Assembly (NCBI RefSeq): GCF_000003815.2
Contig: NC_049996.1
Span: 16,259,452-16,323,451, forward strand
Length of the DNA: 64,000 nucleotides
Reading direction: 5' to 3'
Source: Branchiostoma floridae
Lineage: Eukaryota; Chordata; Leptocardii; Amphioxiformes; Branchiostomatidae
In this document: positions 24,667-37,055 of the stretch, one piece after another
How the letters are laid out: every line of letters begins with the position of its first letter
Numbering within the stretch: position 1 is the first letter of the stretch
Position numbers and translations under genes: made by a program
Notes under the pieces: generated by a model
What the model saw: only the letters and a program-made list of their open reading frames with translations
What the model was told of the DNA's origin: nothing
The model's database searches: none

Positions 24667-24971
24667 CAGGGTTCTAGCTAGTGTATTTTAGCATAGTGGG
24701 CCACAGCGCTTTAGTATAATTTGTGACCACTGCGCTAAAAGAAGGGCCACTCAATAATTTTTAACTAGTGTAATGGTGCTTTGCTATCATTTGCTTGTTC
24801 AACAATGTCTAATCAATGTCTGAACAATGAAAAATGATGACTTTTAACTCTACTTTATCGAAATCTCATCGTGCAAGGGCCAAGATCCCCTTCCACACCA
24901 ATCTCCTGATTGGTCACTTCGCTACCATGCCATTCCCACTACGCTAAACTGAAATCCTGGCTAGAACCTTG
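24667..24971. mobile_element. second copy of the CAGGGTTCTAGC element
   Basis: Same ends (CAGGGTTCTAGC / GCTAGAACCTTG) and interior (GTGCTTTGCTATCATTTGC, CACTACGCTAAA) as the 20.1-kb copy, with internal deletions. Confidence 0.78.
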
Positions 24972-25647
24972 CTCTATAACCAACAGAGAATGTTATCCAA
25001 ACTTTAAAAGTTTAAGAAGATGTGACAAGATGAAACTTTGAAGGTTGGGAGCAACACTTGAATCTGACTACATGTACAGACATTCCCTCAGACTGTTTCT
25101 AGTTCGGCACTATTCTTTTGAATTACTAGAGAACCAACAACAAAGTTTTCTGGTCTAGGTCCAACTTTAAAAAAAATTTCTTCATTTTCTTCTCACGCAA
25201 GATGACCTTCCAGCTGTGCATTCTGAATGCACCAACTTAACAAGTCCATAAAACAAGATTTAACATGCCAGGCGAGTATTTCCTTCATGTTGAGCGGCCT
25301 CGACCCCTTTCGTGACTAGTTTTCCATGAATTTCTGATGAAGGACTGTAAAAGTGTAATTATAAAGGGAGTCATGTCATATAGCCAAGGTACTCAATATT
25401 GCCGGCAAACAACATACACAGACTCAAAAAAGAGGAGTTCTACAAAATGATGATAACAATTAAGACATCTATTTTGTCCAACCCTTACCACTTCCTTCGT
25501 GACCTCAATGAAAACAGCCTGCAGGCCATTTTGAGTTTTCATGAATAAACAAAGGTTCAAACAAACAAACATGAAAATGGAACAATAAACTACAATCCAT
25601 CATGCCAAAACAGGATTAATCTGATCAAACGCATGAAAATGAAGTAT

Positions 25648-25850
25648 GGATGTCCCTAGGCCTGTAGCTCATAGTTCAGCTCCTGGTTCAATCCTGAACA
25701 GGGCATTTTGGTTGGGGGCTGCATCATCTTTCAGATGGGACCTAAAATAGGCGTCCCATGTTTGGGAAGATACCCCTCCTTGTAAAAAATATACCATGTT
25801 ATGGAAACAACAAGGATTTTGTGCCACTTTACACTAAAAGGTGAATAATT
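25648..25850 (+). mobile_element. tRNA-derived SINE, internally deleted
   Basis: Begins GATGTCCCTAGGCCTGTAGC (A-box side), with GGTTCAATCCTG (B box) and a central domain TTTCAGATGGGACCTAAAAT. Shares the 'GTCCCTGTAGCTCA' start with the SINE at 18.7 kb. Confidence 0.6.
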
Positions 25851-25990
25851 ACAACAACAAAAACAGGTTATTGCATTCCTCTAGCCATAACTGCAGAGTG
25901 CGGAGGTAATAAACAAGAGTGATGGAGCGTTGGGGTGATAAAATTCGCCCTACAAAAAAAACCTATCAAGCCCTGCATGCATTACTGGTG

Positions 25991-26230
25991 CAGTCAAACC
26001 TGACTAATAGAGTATACTATAGGGACTTCCGAAGGGACAGGGGGAAATGGTCACTGTAGAGGAGTGGTCACTTTTCACAGGGTTGGATCCATGGGTAATA
26101 TGATTTTTGGGAGGTACCACAAAAAAGTGGTCCTTATGTAGAGGTGGTCACTAGTACAGGTTTGACTGTATATCACTGGCCAGGCGGTCCTTATATAGAG
26201 GTGGCCACTATTATGTAGATTCGACTGTAT
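25991..26230. mobile_element. MITE-like element, CAGTCAAACCTG ends
   Basis: CAGTCAAACCTG (25992) and CAGGTTTGACTG (ends 26169) are inverted repeats around 'GTGGTCAC' motifs, a type widespread in invertebrate genomes. A partial repeat of the interior continues to 26230. Confidence 0.65.
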
Positions 26231-26599
26231 ACATACATGTAAATAAACCCAACCCTGAACAGACTACCTCTAACCATAATCCTACATTGGATGAAATGTT
26301 GAACCTCTCTCAGGTCATTCCAACATCCCTAATGGAAAAACAGGGTCATTCCGACACGGAAAGGACTCAATCCATGACAGGGAATAATTCTCTCTATCTA
26401 CAAATTCCGCACTTTGTTTATGAACGACATGAACTAACCACAATACCAAATTTCGTGACAATCCATCCATAGTGTCTTAAGTTATGTTGCTAAACCACAC
26501 ATTACCAACGCTACCAAAAACATAACCTTCCTGGAGAAGGTTGTAAATCAGGTACATGTGTGTGTAGCTGCATATAAAACCCTGGACAGTCAGCTCAGT

Positions 26600-26875
26600 T
26601 TTTAGCTAGGATTTTATGATAGGTGGCCCGAATTTCTTGGTGAGTCACGGCAAGTGATATAGGGGCGAGTATTGTAGGGGGTCCGGGGGCATTCACCTTC
26701 CATGGTGCTGAATTTTGAGAATTTTAAGTTAAAATGGAGCATTCTCAGATACATGTTGTATCTTCAGGGGAAAAATTACTATCTGGGAGGTGACCTGGTA
26801 CTGTGGTAGCATCCCTGGTCAATCAGAATTTTATGCTTGTTAGAGGATCTACTCCCCAGTGTAAGGGCATCTAGT
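26600..26875. repeat. dispersed repeat, copy at 26.6 kb
   Basis: Shares GCATCCCTGGTCAATCAGAA, GAGGATCTACTC and TAAGGGCATCT with 30265-30450. Start and end are approximate. Confidence 0.55.
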
Positions 26876-29800
26876 TTACAACAAAGTCTGACAGCTAGCT
26901 CAGCTATAATACAATTTATGCAGACTGGAGGAAAATAAAGCAGAACTGAAGGCTGTATACTAGAGCTGGAACAGTGGCTTGGGAATTCTTCAGATATCTT
27001 CCCAACTTGCGGGTTAAATTTCTGACAAACGTGCAAACTATTCAGGCAGTGTCAACACATGATGTTACCATAATTTGACATGTACAGTGTTCCAATTTAT
27101 AATTTTCATTGGGAACTGGTATGACCCCCCCCCCCCCACACACACTCTCTCTCTCTCAAGAATCTCATTCTCCAACCAAAAGGCTGTAATTGTGTGGTTA
27201 CCATGGAGATGACAGACATTAAGATGAAGCAGAGTTATCCATCAGTTCTACACAAAGGGCACAGAACATCTATTGTGGGTCAAATGTCAAAGGGCGGGGA
27301 TCACCATGGCAACTATAGAACATTCCAGGTCACACTCAGGAAAACATTTCTACCACATTCTGAGCACTGGATATAAATTCTAAGCATACAAGTCAACTGC
27401 ATAATCAAATACTGGATATACGTCTATCTGAATCGGAATTGTTATGAAAACTTATCAATGAATACAATCTGGTGTTTGACATATCTTTTCCAGGCAAGGA
27501 TGTCCACTGAATAACCTGGTAAAGAAATGAGGTTGTCCAATAATACTGTGGTCTAAAACAGTTACATGTCATAGTTTTATGTAACCCACGAAATTTGATC
27601 CATTTGCCCAAACAGTGGGCCGCGTTTTGTTACCACTAGTACCACAGGAAACAAAGCAAACCTTTCATTTCGGTTCTTTCACTTTCTCACTTTCTGTTTC
27701 CATATTAAACCTAATAACAAGTCATACTCATACACAGCAGGTCTGACTGAGGTTTGCGGTGACCTCAGGTGACCTTACCTTTTCTTCTTCATACCTGGCT
27801 TCCGAACATGGCTTCAGGCTAACATGATAAATTTAATCAATTTACCACCAAGTTTCTGTAATTTGATTTCTTTCTGATTTCTCTGTATCAAATTTATTGT
27901 CGACCTAAAACAGAAGCAACAGTTCCAAAAGAGAGTAGAACTAGAAGTAGAATATCAATATAGACTAATCTAGTTTGATTCACAGTTTTACTTAATTTAA
28001 CATTTTTTGGGCCATATTATCTAATATCAATATATCAATAGTAATAACATATCTAAATAGAAGTGTATGTACATGTATCTGTACTTTGTTCGGCTTTTTT
28101 ACTCAGTTTTTGGAGTTTCATGCTTTTTCAACCCATTTCTTGGATGTTCTACAGGTCTGTCCTCATCAGGTGCACCCCTGCTGGCTTCCTACTAGTAGCA
28201 TTGCTTCAGGCTAACGTGATGACCGTAATTAATTTCCTACCGTGTGTGTCTGTGATGTGATTTCTTTCTGATTTCATTATTTCATTTGTTATATATCACA
28301 AATAAAATTTGCCGGTATAGACAATCTTCACACATGCAGTTATGGAGGCCAGGGAAAAAAAAAGAGATTTAAAGCTGGTGCTGGGAAATTTTGACAACTT
28401 GTGATTTTGAAGCATCAAAAGAAGATATGTAACAGTTTGTGTGGCCAAATGTACTACAGGGTAATCAAACAGATACTTCATTCTCAAGAAACAAGGAGGT
28501 TTTATGGGGACAACTAAAATTGATTGTTAGAACAAGCAGGAACTGTTCAACAATGGTCCCGACATGTGATATTGACCTTTGCATCTTTCCTCTGCACAAC
28601 CTTACATGTAAAGTGGCTATACATACATTGTAACAATCAAACTGCTAAATCATAGAGTAAACAATACTTATGTTGTAGCCAGCCTGAAATAATTTTCCGT
28701 TCCCTCGATTTTGAATCCTATCAAGCGCCCAAGGTGCAAGAGGTTATGCGACGTTTCTAGGGGGGTCCAGGCATGTTTCCCGGAAATATATGGAATTTAG
28801 ACCCTCTGAAACGCTATTTCCTACATTTTGAGGTGTAAATTTTGCTGGTAGACTAAGCTGTTCAACGGCATCTGTTTTGGTGAAAAATTACGCAAGGGAA
28901 ACAGTTTTATTATATCTTTACATATCAATTTTTGTCTGTCACAGAGGACGGAATGGGAAAAAATTTTTCCCCCCCAGCTTCAAAATTCCGTCAAAGGACG
29001 GAAGGACGGGCGCTGGCTACAACCATGAACCCACGTCTCGATTTTACAGACAGATTAACCTTTGCGAAGGGATGAAATGTTGCATTTATTTTTGGACCCT
29101 TTGAGTGGATCCATCGCCGTTAGTTCTTCACAATCAAAGGATAAAACTTATCGCTTCAAACGTCCAGAAATAAACGCCGTATCTTATCCAGTTGGAGAGA
29201 ATACATTAATAATGATAATAATAGATTGTCTGTACATATTGCAATTGTTTACCTTGATGTCTAACCTTCTTATATGTCTCAGAACAACATTTCAGTCAAA
29301 AGTACACACGTGACACTTTTGTTTGCATGAATGACAGAACCTCATGAAAAAGTACTTAGGTAAGTAAATTGTGTGCTGTGGCCTCAATATTTATTCACAG
29401 CTATAAAAAGAAATTGTTCAATATTTATTCACAACTGTATTAAAAAAGAAATTGTTCAACAGTGCAAGGGGAATTTTTTAATGAGGGAAGTACAATGAGC
29501 AATTAATGCAATGTATACCAAGTACACAGTATGACTATGAGTTGGGGAGGGGGGCAGGTTTGATTATAAAGTACTACTGCAAATTGTGAGTCAGCTTAAA
29601 AACTGTCTATATTGTAGTACTGGTGGCCACCCCCTCCAATCCAAACTGATGACCTTTGTACTGTGCCCTGTACACGTTTACATGTGAAATGTTTGAAACG
29701 TGTTCAAATGTCTGTCAAGCAGCATTCAGACCAGTAATTGCTTTGTTTAACACAGCTAAATATACATTTCAATTATCATCACCATTCACTGTCAAACACC

Positions 29801-30264
29801 AAGTGATACCTCCTCATAAACGATGAAGTGAAAAGATCAGGTTTTATGTCCTTATATTATATTTCTGTAATGATTAAGGCCGCTCTGACTACATGTTGAA
29901 CAGTGGAAACCAGAGCACAGGACCGTGCGATATGGAGAAATTTGACAGAGGGGCAAGGGGCCAGTCCCTGCAACCACATGTAATTGTAACCTTCTTGTTT
30001 CTGAGATCTAATGAACAATCTAAGATTCTGGGAGTTGGAAGTCACAATCTTCGTTTTGTATAACAGATAAACCAGTTTTGTACAGTTGGTGCAAACTGCA
30101 AAATATTGGACTGGAAAATTTACAAAAGAATAGGGGTCCTTACTGGCATGATTGGTTCTTGAACTTTACAGTACTTTTATACAGTACTCTTTTTTATTTT
30201 ACAGTGGTGGTCCAACATGCTCGAGGTATTTGTGTCCTTAAAACAGCGGGCTGTCAGTCACTGT
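26876..30264. other. upstream of the MPP-like start exon, nothing supported apart from TIR copy 3
   Basis: AT-rich sequence with poly-C/CA simple repeats (27126-27160). Several short ORFs show no family signature. Presumably part of a long 5' intron if the 32-kb promoter candidate is right. Confidence 0.35.
28672..29024. mobile_element. TIR element 'GTTGTAGCC', copy 3
   Basis: A dispersed copy 15 kb away with matching ends and interior (TTAGACCCTCTGAAACG, CAGAGGACGGAATGGG). It confirms that the family moves independently of the tandem duplication. Confidence 0.78.
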
Positions 30265-30450
30265 GAAATTCGGAGACCCTATAGAATCCTAGCTAAAATC
30301 CTATATCAAGGGACTAAATGGGAGTGAAGTTTTAGATGGTACATGCTGAGGTATCCTGAGGGGCAAAATTACTGTCTGTAACAGCATCCCTGGTCAATCA
30401 GAATTTTACGCTTGTCAGAGGATCTGCTCTCCAGGATAAGGGCATCTTCA
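30265..30450. repeat. dispersed repeat, copy at 30.3 kb
   Basis: Second copy of the 26.6-kb repeat. It abuts MITE copy 4 and begins near TCCTAGCTAAAATCC, corresponding to the inverted or altered TTAGCTAGGATTTTA start of the other. Confidence 0.55.
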
Positions 30451-30475
30451 GGCCATCCTATTTGTTACTGTAAAT

Positions 30476-30660
30476 GCATTTAACTTCACGGGGATTTACT
30501 TTCGCAGTAGCGGGAAAATGGAGTGTTTGCAGTGGTTTTAAATCTATGGTAGCACCATAGACTGTAGTCACATACTGTAATGGAAAAATGTTTACAGTGG
30601 TTTGAAGTTTGCGGCGAAGTTGCCACTGTGAAAACTGTGAACGTTTCTGCATTTACAGTA
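30476..30660. mobile_element. palindromic MITE 'TACTGTAAATGC', copy 4
   Basis: Full-length (185 bp), CpG-decayed: inner motifs have lost several CG pairs to TG/CA, as expected for an older methylated copy. Confidence 0.85.
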
Positions 30661-31479
30661 TTCTTTTTAGAGCAGGGATTTATCCTATCCTATGCAACAC
30701 AGTAGAGTCCACAAGACTCAAGAGAAAGTGTTTCAGTCATACCTGGTACCTTACCTGTATCCTCAAACAAATGACTTAAATATTCACCAGCAGGTGGTGC
30801 AATACTGATTATATTTACCTGTAATGTTATTATCCACTTAATGGAGGATTCAAAAATCCACTTGATGTTCATTTTTAAGTAAATCATCACACAATCATGG
30901 TACTAGTAACTGTAATAAACACTGTTCTGCTGTAGTCTGCTGTAGCAATTTTTCTAATCGTACCTGCGGCTCTCTTGTACCTGTGTTGTACCTGTGCGTA
31001 ACTTACAGGTGAGGTACAAACACTTGTAAAGCACAGGTGAGTAGCAAAGTAAGATATGCCTTTCCCTTGGGCTCAACATTAGAGCAAGTCAGGGGATGCT
31101 AACTCTAGTCCCCTGGACACACACATACTACACTGATTGTGCAATAATTCATGATTGAATTATTGTTTGTTGGTTATTGAAGTACTAGTAATGTATTTTG
31201 AGCACTCTAAAAGACACATAACCACAGCACAGGTAAACGTTACTAACCACAGGTAGAGATCCTAGCACACATCTGTGCACCTAATTATCACCTGTATGGC
31301 CATTGTAACCGTGGAGGAGGGGGGGGGGCATGTACAGTATGGTTTATAGTAAATTCTACATAGTTTCACACCTTGTGTGGATTTTGCACACACAGGTGAG
31401 TACTAAGACTACAACATACGGTATTACCTGTGCCCACAGGTGCCTTACCTGTGCCCAGGTGTACCAGGTGAGCCCACGT

Positions 31480-32100
31480 AGGCGGGGCCGACCCGACCCG
31501 GTTAGAATGTTACGTGGGTTTCATGTTTCTGTTCTTTATAATTATTTCCCGCCCTCCCCCACCTTACCCACCCACACAGTAACTACAGTTCCCCTCCCAA
31601 ACACGCAAATCTAACCGCTAACTGGGGTAAAACCTGCTCACAATATCCCTACGCTATGTTTCCTGTACACACACTCAGGTAAAAACATCGCAGGTTTTAA
31701 ATTTTCATGCGATCGGCGGAAAAAAACCCTGTCCAAGCCGCCATGTCAGCGGTTGGGCTCCCGGTCCAGGTGTAGCAAACTGGGGCCCGGCTCGCTACAC
31801 TGTGGCGCCGACTCGCCACACTTCGCTACAACAGGCTCGCTACTTCCCGTTGAAACTGTGGCAAACAGCATTAACACTTAATAACAAACACAAACAAGAT
31901 AAAAACATAGGAAATTCCGAAACACCCACCTTGGACTTGTCTTCTTCTTTACACGCTTGGGACGCGCGACGGGACAGAAGCTAGCAGCCGATTCGTGCGC
32001 AGATTCGCACCGACAACCACCTGACGGCTTTTGGGGACATTTCGGGGCATTAACGTTGCCAATGACAACCGGCCGTGACGTCAAAACAGGGATTTGGGGT
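31480..32100 (-). promoter_or_regulatory. candidate CpG-rich promoter / 5' non-coding exon (MPP2/6-like gene)
   Basis: A GC- and CpG-rich patch in otherwise AT-rich DNA. It has a palindromic CRE (TGACGTCA, 32076-32083), a CCAAT motif (32059-32063), and an exon-like stretch on the minus strand ending AAG|GTGGGTG at 31930. The long minus-strand frame across it has no ATG start in frame, so non-coding 5' UTR is more likely than protein. Linking it to the MPP-like gene rests only on strand and position (11 kb upstream of the start-codon exon). Confidence 0.35.
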
Positions 32101-33119
32101 TTTTAGATGTCCCGAGTCCTGGTCTTTTAAGGTCACACAGAAGTACTGATGGTTTCTTTTATGATATGGGGACAGTTCAGTTGATGTTTGGGGCTGGTGT
32201 CAACTGAGGGCAATGGTAATGCTGAAGAAAGGGCTGATAAACGAAATTGAAGTTTGATACACAACTTGAAAAAAAATTCTATATTACGAAAAGGAAAATG
32301 TCATTAGATAAAACTATTTCAATAAATTCACTAAGGATGAAAAACAATGGTTGAACAGCTAAGCAGAAAGCGAAAATGAAAAAAAACAAACACTATAAGT
32401 ATAACAATACACCCACTCACTGATTTATTCAAGACCTACACTACTTGGAAGTTGGTTGCAAGGAGGTTCCTCAGCTTCCTTGGAAGTTGGAACGCAAAAA
32501 AGTTGGAACGCAACAGTAATGTCACCAAAAAGAAAAACATTTCAGAGTACAGTAATTCTTCAACATTCCTTTACAGCGAAACGTTATTTGCTCATGGATA
32601 AATCCTCCGAACTACTTTACAGTGGAACATGTATCATGAAAGTTCACACGAGCCTTTTCATGAGTAATCTTTTAGCAAACTACATGTACGTAATACTATA
32701 GAAATCAAATCTTAATGAATATACTGTATGTACATGTGTAACGTTATATTGATCCAAGTCAGCTGAATCTGCAGTTTGCGAAGAAAGCGCTAGGTTTTTC
32801 TCACCTGGGGTCCGGTTTCATTGGGGTAGTGACCTATGGTTTGAAAGATCTGCTGTGATTGGCTGATTCAGACCAGGAAATGTGAAGGGTCTTTATTAGT
32901 TTCTTTGCAAAAAAAAAAGCCTAAAAAATCTTAAAACTTCACCAGAATAGCACCAATTTGCTACTGCCAAACAGTTCTGTTGATGTATTTGCTTTTGTAC
33001 CACTTAATTGAGCTGTAACAGTGGTGTTTAAAGTACCGCCTACCGTCCTTGACCAATAATGGAAATGCTGATTTATCCATTTGGCCAGTCACAGCAAGGA
33101 CCTTTTTACATATAATGCT

Positions 33120-33327
33120 AGTTCACCTTTAGCCGTAGGGTAAGCTTTATCCGTTCTTTTTAAGAACAATGTATTTAGGGAAATCAAGTCGACAGATGAT
33201 GGTTTCAAACTGCAATATTTTCAAAATAGTACAATTTGAAACTACCTTCCGTCGACTTGATATCCCTAGATACCCTGTTTAGTAACACAGCGCATATAGG
33301 TTACCCCACAGATAATGGTGAACTAAC
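33120..33327. mobile_element. foldback element, ~208 bp
   Basis: GTTCACCTTTAGCC, AATCAAGTCGAC and GGTTTCAAACTG in the left arm are mirrored by GTTTGAAACTACC... GTCGACTTGAT... and GGTGAAC in the right arm, with imperfect pairing between. Confidence 0.65.
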
Positions 33328-34286
33328 GTTACTTGCATTGATTGCCTGACCAGTACAGCACACAGCACAATTTCATTGGATTGTTTTATTACTGCCAGTT
33401 ACCTCTGTGAAATATGTATTTTTTTTTTACCTCAGAGAAGGTTCACCTGGGGGTGGTGGCAGTTACAGCCCTGAACAGCGGAGTTTGAGTTACACAGACT
33501 ACCCGTACTTTATGGTCTGGCATTTAGTCAGGAACACCTGTTAACAGTTGTGGCTGCTAAAGTGCACTCTCACTGCACTTGCGTCACCGCAGGGTTCGAA
33601 AGATACTCAACAAATTTCATAGATGAAGAACAAATTTTCTTCCTTTTTGTGTATTTTTTCGTCTTGTAAGTCATACTTTTACGTATTTCGCATTATCTAA
33701 ATTGTAAAAAATCAGAGAAAATAACAGAACAGTGACGCAGTGAACGAGCCCCACAGTGATACAAGCTTGACACAAATACAGTTTGAATGCACCTTTAGCT
33801 GTGTGAGTTTGTCACTGTGAGACGAACAAGCTTGGATTAGTCTGACGTATAAGGTGGATTTGATTGTCTGAGCCCAGCATCACATTTAATGTTATCTATG
33901 CTGAACGTGATCTTCAGTTTTACTTGCTTTTCAAAATGGTAGGCTCTGGACTACTTGGAACAACATTTGCTTAAAATGTCTAGCTGTACTTCAAAATTTG
34001 TGCATGCTGACAATGTTGACAAATCAAATATTTTGCAAGGCATACTGGTATAGCCTATAATAAATGTAATTTTGTCCTAAGGTTTCATCAATTGTAAGTG
34101 AAGAAGATGTGAAGGAACAAAAATGAATAACTACTGTTCTGTATTCAATACTTTGTGTGTTTTTATTCACACACGCTCAGTTTTGGGGTTCCCAGAAGAT
34201 GTCATCTGTATAATCAAATCAACATGGCCTGTATCTGTATCTGTACCTATATAGCAAGTATAACCGCCCTTCGGCGTAACACACTA

Positions 34287-34380
34287 GTCTGTGTAACGCA
34301 AACTCCGCTATCCGGAGCTTGTAGACTCCTCCCCGCGGCAGTATGACGGGCCTGAGAAGCGCAGTTAAATCAGGCTAGTA
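34287..34380. mobile_element. short element, GTCTGTGTAAC...TCAGGCTAG family
   Basis: Shares GTCTGTGTAACGCAAACTCC and the terminal TTAAATCAGGCTAG with sequences at 33462-33510, 38094-38190 and 56938-57713. Together they define a dispersed non-autonomous family ending in CTAGCCTGATTTAA. Confidence 0.5.
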
Positions 34381-34608
34381 ACACACCAGCTTTACAGGCA
34401 CGCGGCACGGCAGCAGCTGGTTATACATGTAGTACACTGAACGACCTGTCACACCTAACTTTTGCACATCTATCTGCAAGTGTTCTTTAAAACTATCCAG
34501 AGAAGATGCCCCTACTGTACTTGGTTTGAAGTTTGAAGGCTGATAAAATAAGTAAGAAACAGTCAAAGAAATCACAAACATCAAGCATTACCAATAGAAT
34601 AATTACAT

Positions 34609-36985
34609 TTTATTCCAGTAGTCGAGGACGTTACAACTTGTATGCACAAAGTGAGGCTCCAAAGCACTAACATTACACCTTCCCCCGTTAAACCAAGAAA
34701 TCGGAAGGCAAACTCCCCGGTTAACAAACCCATCCGATATCAGGCCCTTCCACGTTTCCATGGCGATAGTTTGGAACACCAGGTGATGGTAACCATGACG
34801 AAAAAAACATGAAAACAAAAACAAGATTTTGGGCAAACATAATAGAAAGTGGAAAAACGATGCTATCTTTACAATGCTGGCAAAATGAAGAGTACAAATC
34901 TGTGTCATGTCTGTTATTTTCAACTCAATGTGGAGTAACAATATGCATAAGGACACATGTTCAGTGCATAAGAATGTGCGACAATGTTCAGCATGATGAA
35001 GTGATGGAAACAGTACAGTAATAGCATGATAATAGCATGGGTACAAACTATTGGATAACCACAATACACAAGATGAGGAAAATTATAATGAAAACCATGC
35101 AGTGGTCTTGAAATCCTCTACAGAAATATTCACAAACTATCCAGACTCCCCCACCACAGAATGGTACATTCTACAGATCAGTATTATCATCATATACATG
35201 GTACAAAGCTGGACAAGTCTACATTGAAATGGGGGGTACACAGGTTTTTACAGAAAATGAAAGAAACATGAAAGCTGCAAAAACTTTCTAACAAAAAAAT
35301 AGATGCATACAAAAATCATACATTACATAATCAGTAGATGCATTTTTATGACACTATGAAAATTCTAATATATAGAAAAAAAATGACCCATGTCTATGAG
35401 GTGTTCCAAAATATCTTAGCCTTCCGATTTCTTAAACGTTAAGACGACTTTGGGCTGAAGTGGGTGGACAAGAAAATATTGACGGCTAGCTCTTGCACTG
35501 ATACATACACAAGATTTGCGCAAGGAGGTTTTAAGCTCTTTGCTCTGAGCTACGTTACTTACAATGAGTAAGGAACCCTACCACAGCCCCAAGTCGTCTT
35601 AAACCTCGACTCCACATCTTGACACTACTCCTTTGTGCTTCTTGCCTCCGAAACTCAAGATTATGATACATTGAGACGTCTAAGCACCTATCAATGCTAC
35701 CCTAGGGGGTAGGAATATTGTACCAATGGTGCTGCCCCTATAGGGTGTAATGAATGTTGGAAGTGAGAATAAAAATGGCCCTTAGTAAGTAAGTCTGGGG
35801 TTTACATTGATAGGAGCCCTAGTCCTTGGATTCACAACCCCCCTGTGCCCCTATCAAGGTAAGGACATCACAAAAATGGTCCAGGAAAGGTAAAGATTTT
35901 TTGGATTGCCTTGGTGAAAAGGGAGTGGACAGTATACACAACGAAGACTGGAATTACTTTGCCATGTAGTTAGCTGTCTTTTCTGTGACCAAGAGTTCAA
36001 ATTTGAATCCTGATACAGTAGTGTATGTTTTGTAACTGACTTTTCTTTTGAACAACCGGTAATGTCTCTTTTCTTTCTTTCTCAGAGTTCCTGACTGACG
36101 TGCTGCTTCTTACCCTTGAATGTAGCCGATGTAGGTAGTGCATTTGTGGCAAGAAAATCACAAGTTTGTATCCCACATTTGGAATTGTGTTCTTGCTGCA
36201 TAAGCTCCACCTACATCGGGTTAATATGGCCGCAAGAAGCATCACTCCATTCACAAGCTTTGAGGAAGATGTCTATTAATTATTGAAATGTAATTGATTG
36301 AACTGGTTGTATGCAAGAAAACTCCAGTATCTGATACAAGGTCTGAAATTCGTCCATACCACGACAGGTACTCCAATATATGGTATTTTATATATCTGGT
36401 ATTTTATATATCTGGTTTGTCCTTACCATGACAAGTACAGAGGGGTGGTCGTGCTAGTGCAGGGAATCATGTACAACAGAACTTACAACCAAAAGGAACA
36501 AGAAACTCGTCCCAACAAGAACTAATGGTGCGGACAGTTCCGATTCGTTCGGCGCCGACCGCTTTTGTAAATCCTTTGTTCCTTACGAAGCGCCTCTGGC
36601 ACGATTCGGTACCAAAAACTGCTACAGCTAAATTTCGTTACAATTCTGCTTCATTTTTCTGTCTTTTATACTCCTAAAACGAGGGAACAAAACTAGTACA
36701 TACAAGCAACGAGAACCATAGTTACAGGGCGGTCTCCATGGCTACAAGCGGTTTCCATGGTTACAGGCAGTTTCCAGTGGTTAACCTGTCCCTTTACACA
36801 ATCAGGTTGGAGAGGAACGTTACGTCGTGCTGAAATGTTGCGTTCGGATGTAGCGAGTCGACTGTAGCGAGCCACGAAGGATACAGCACCCGGCAATGTT
36901 GCGGAAACGTTGCGAAGGAACATCAGTAATGCACACGGTCGGCGGGATGTACCAAGTGCATCCCTACAGAGGGGGGGGGGGGCAG
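34609..36985 (-). other. probable WAC 3' UTR / downstream region
   Basis: About 2.4 kb after the WAC stop with no transposon ends and no supported coding frame. The short ORFs show no protein-like features. An AATAAA polyadenylation hexamer on the minus strand (34614-34609) is a candidate end of a long 3' UTR, which vertebrate WAC also has. The extent is inferred; nothing marks the cleavage site firmly. Confidence 0.3.
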
Positions 36986-37055
36986 CTACCAGGGGAACAT
37001 GTTCTGATTCTTCATCTTCTCCAGATGTTGTATCTGCTGTCGTAGAAACAGTATC
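36986..37055 (-). CDS. WAC: WAC exon 17, C-terminus and stop
   Basis: Completes the Arg codon and encodes [20 protein letters not shown] then PW and a TAG stop. It is equivalent to human [20 protein letters not shown], ending two residues later as in human. Acceptor TGTTTCCAG. A poly-G run (971-982 of the 36 kb block) lies just past the stop. The overlapping 127-codon ORF in another frame is not used. Confidence 0.96.

Noticed and set aside
31878-32084. Coding first exon at the CpG-rich patch
   Set aside because: The open frame has no ATG; an ATG in another frame ends quickly. Kept only as a possible non-coding exon/promoter.
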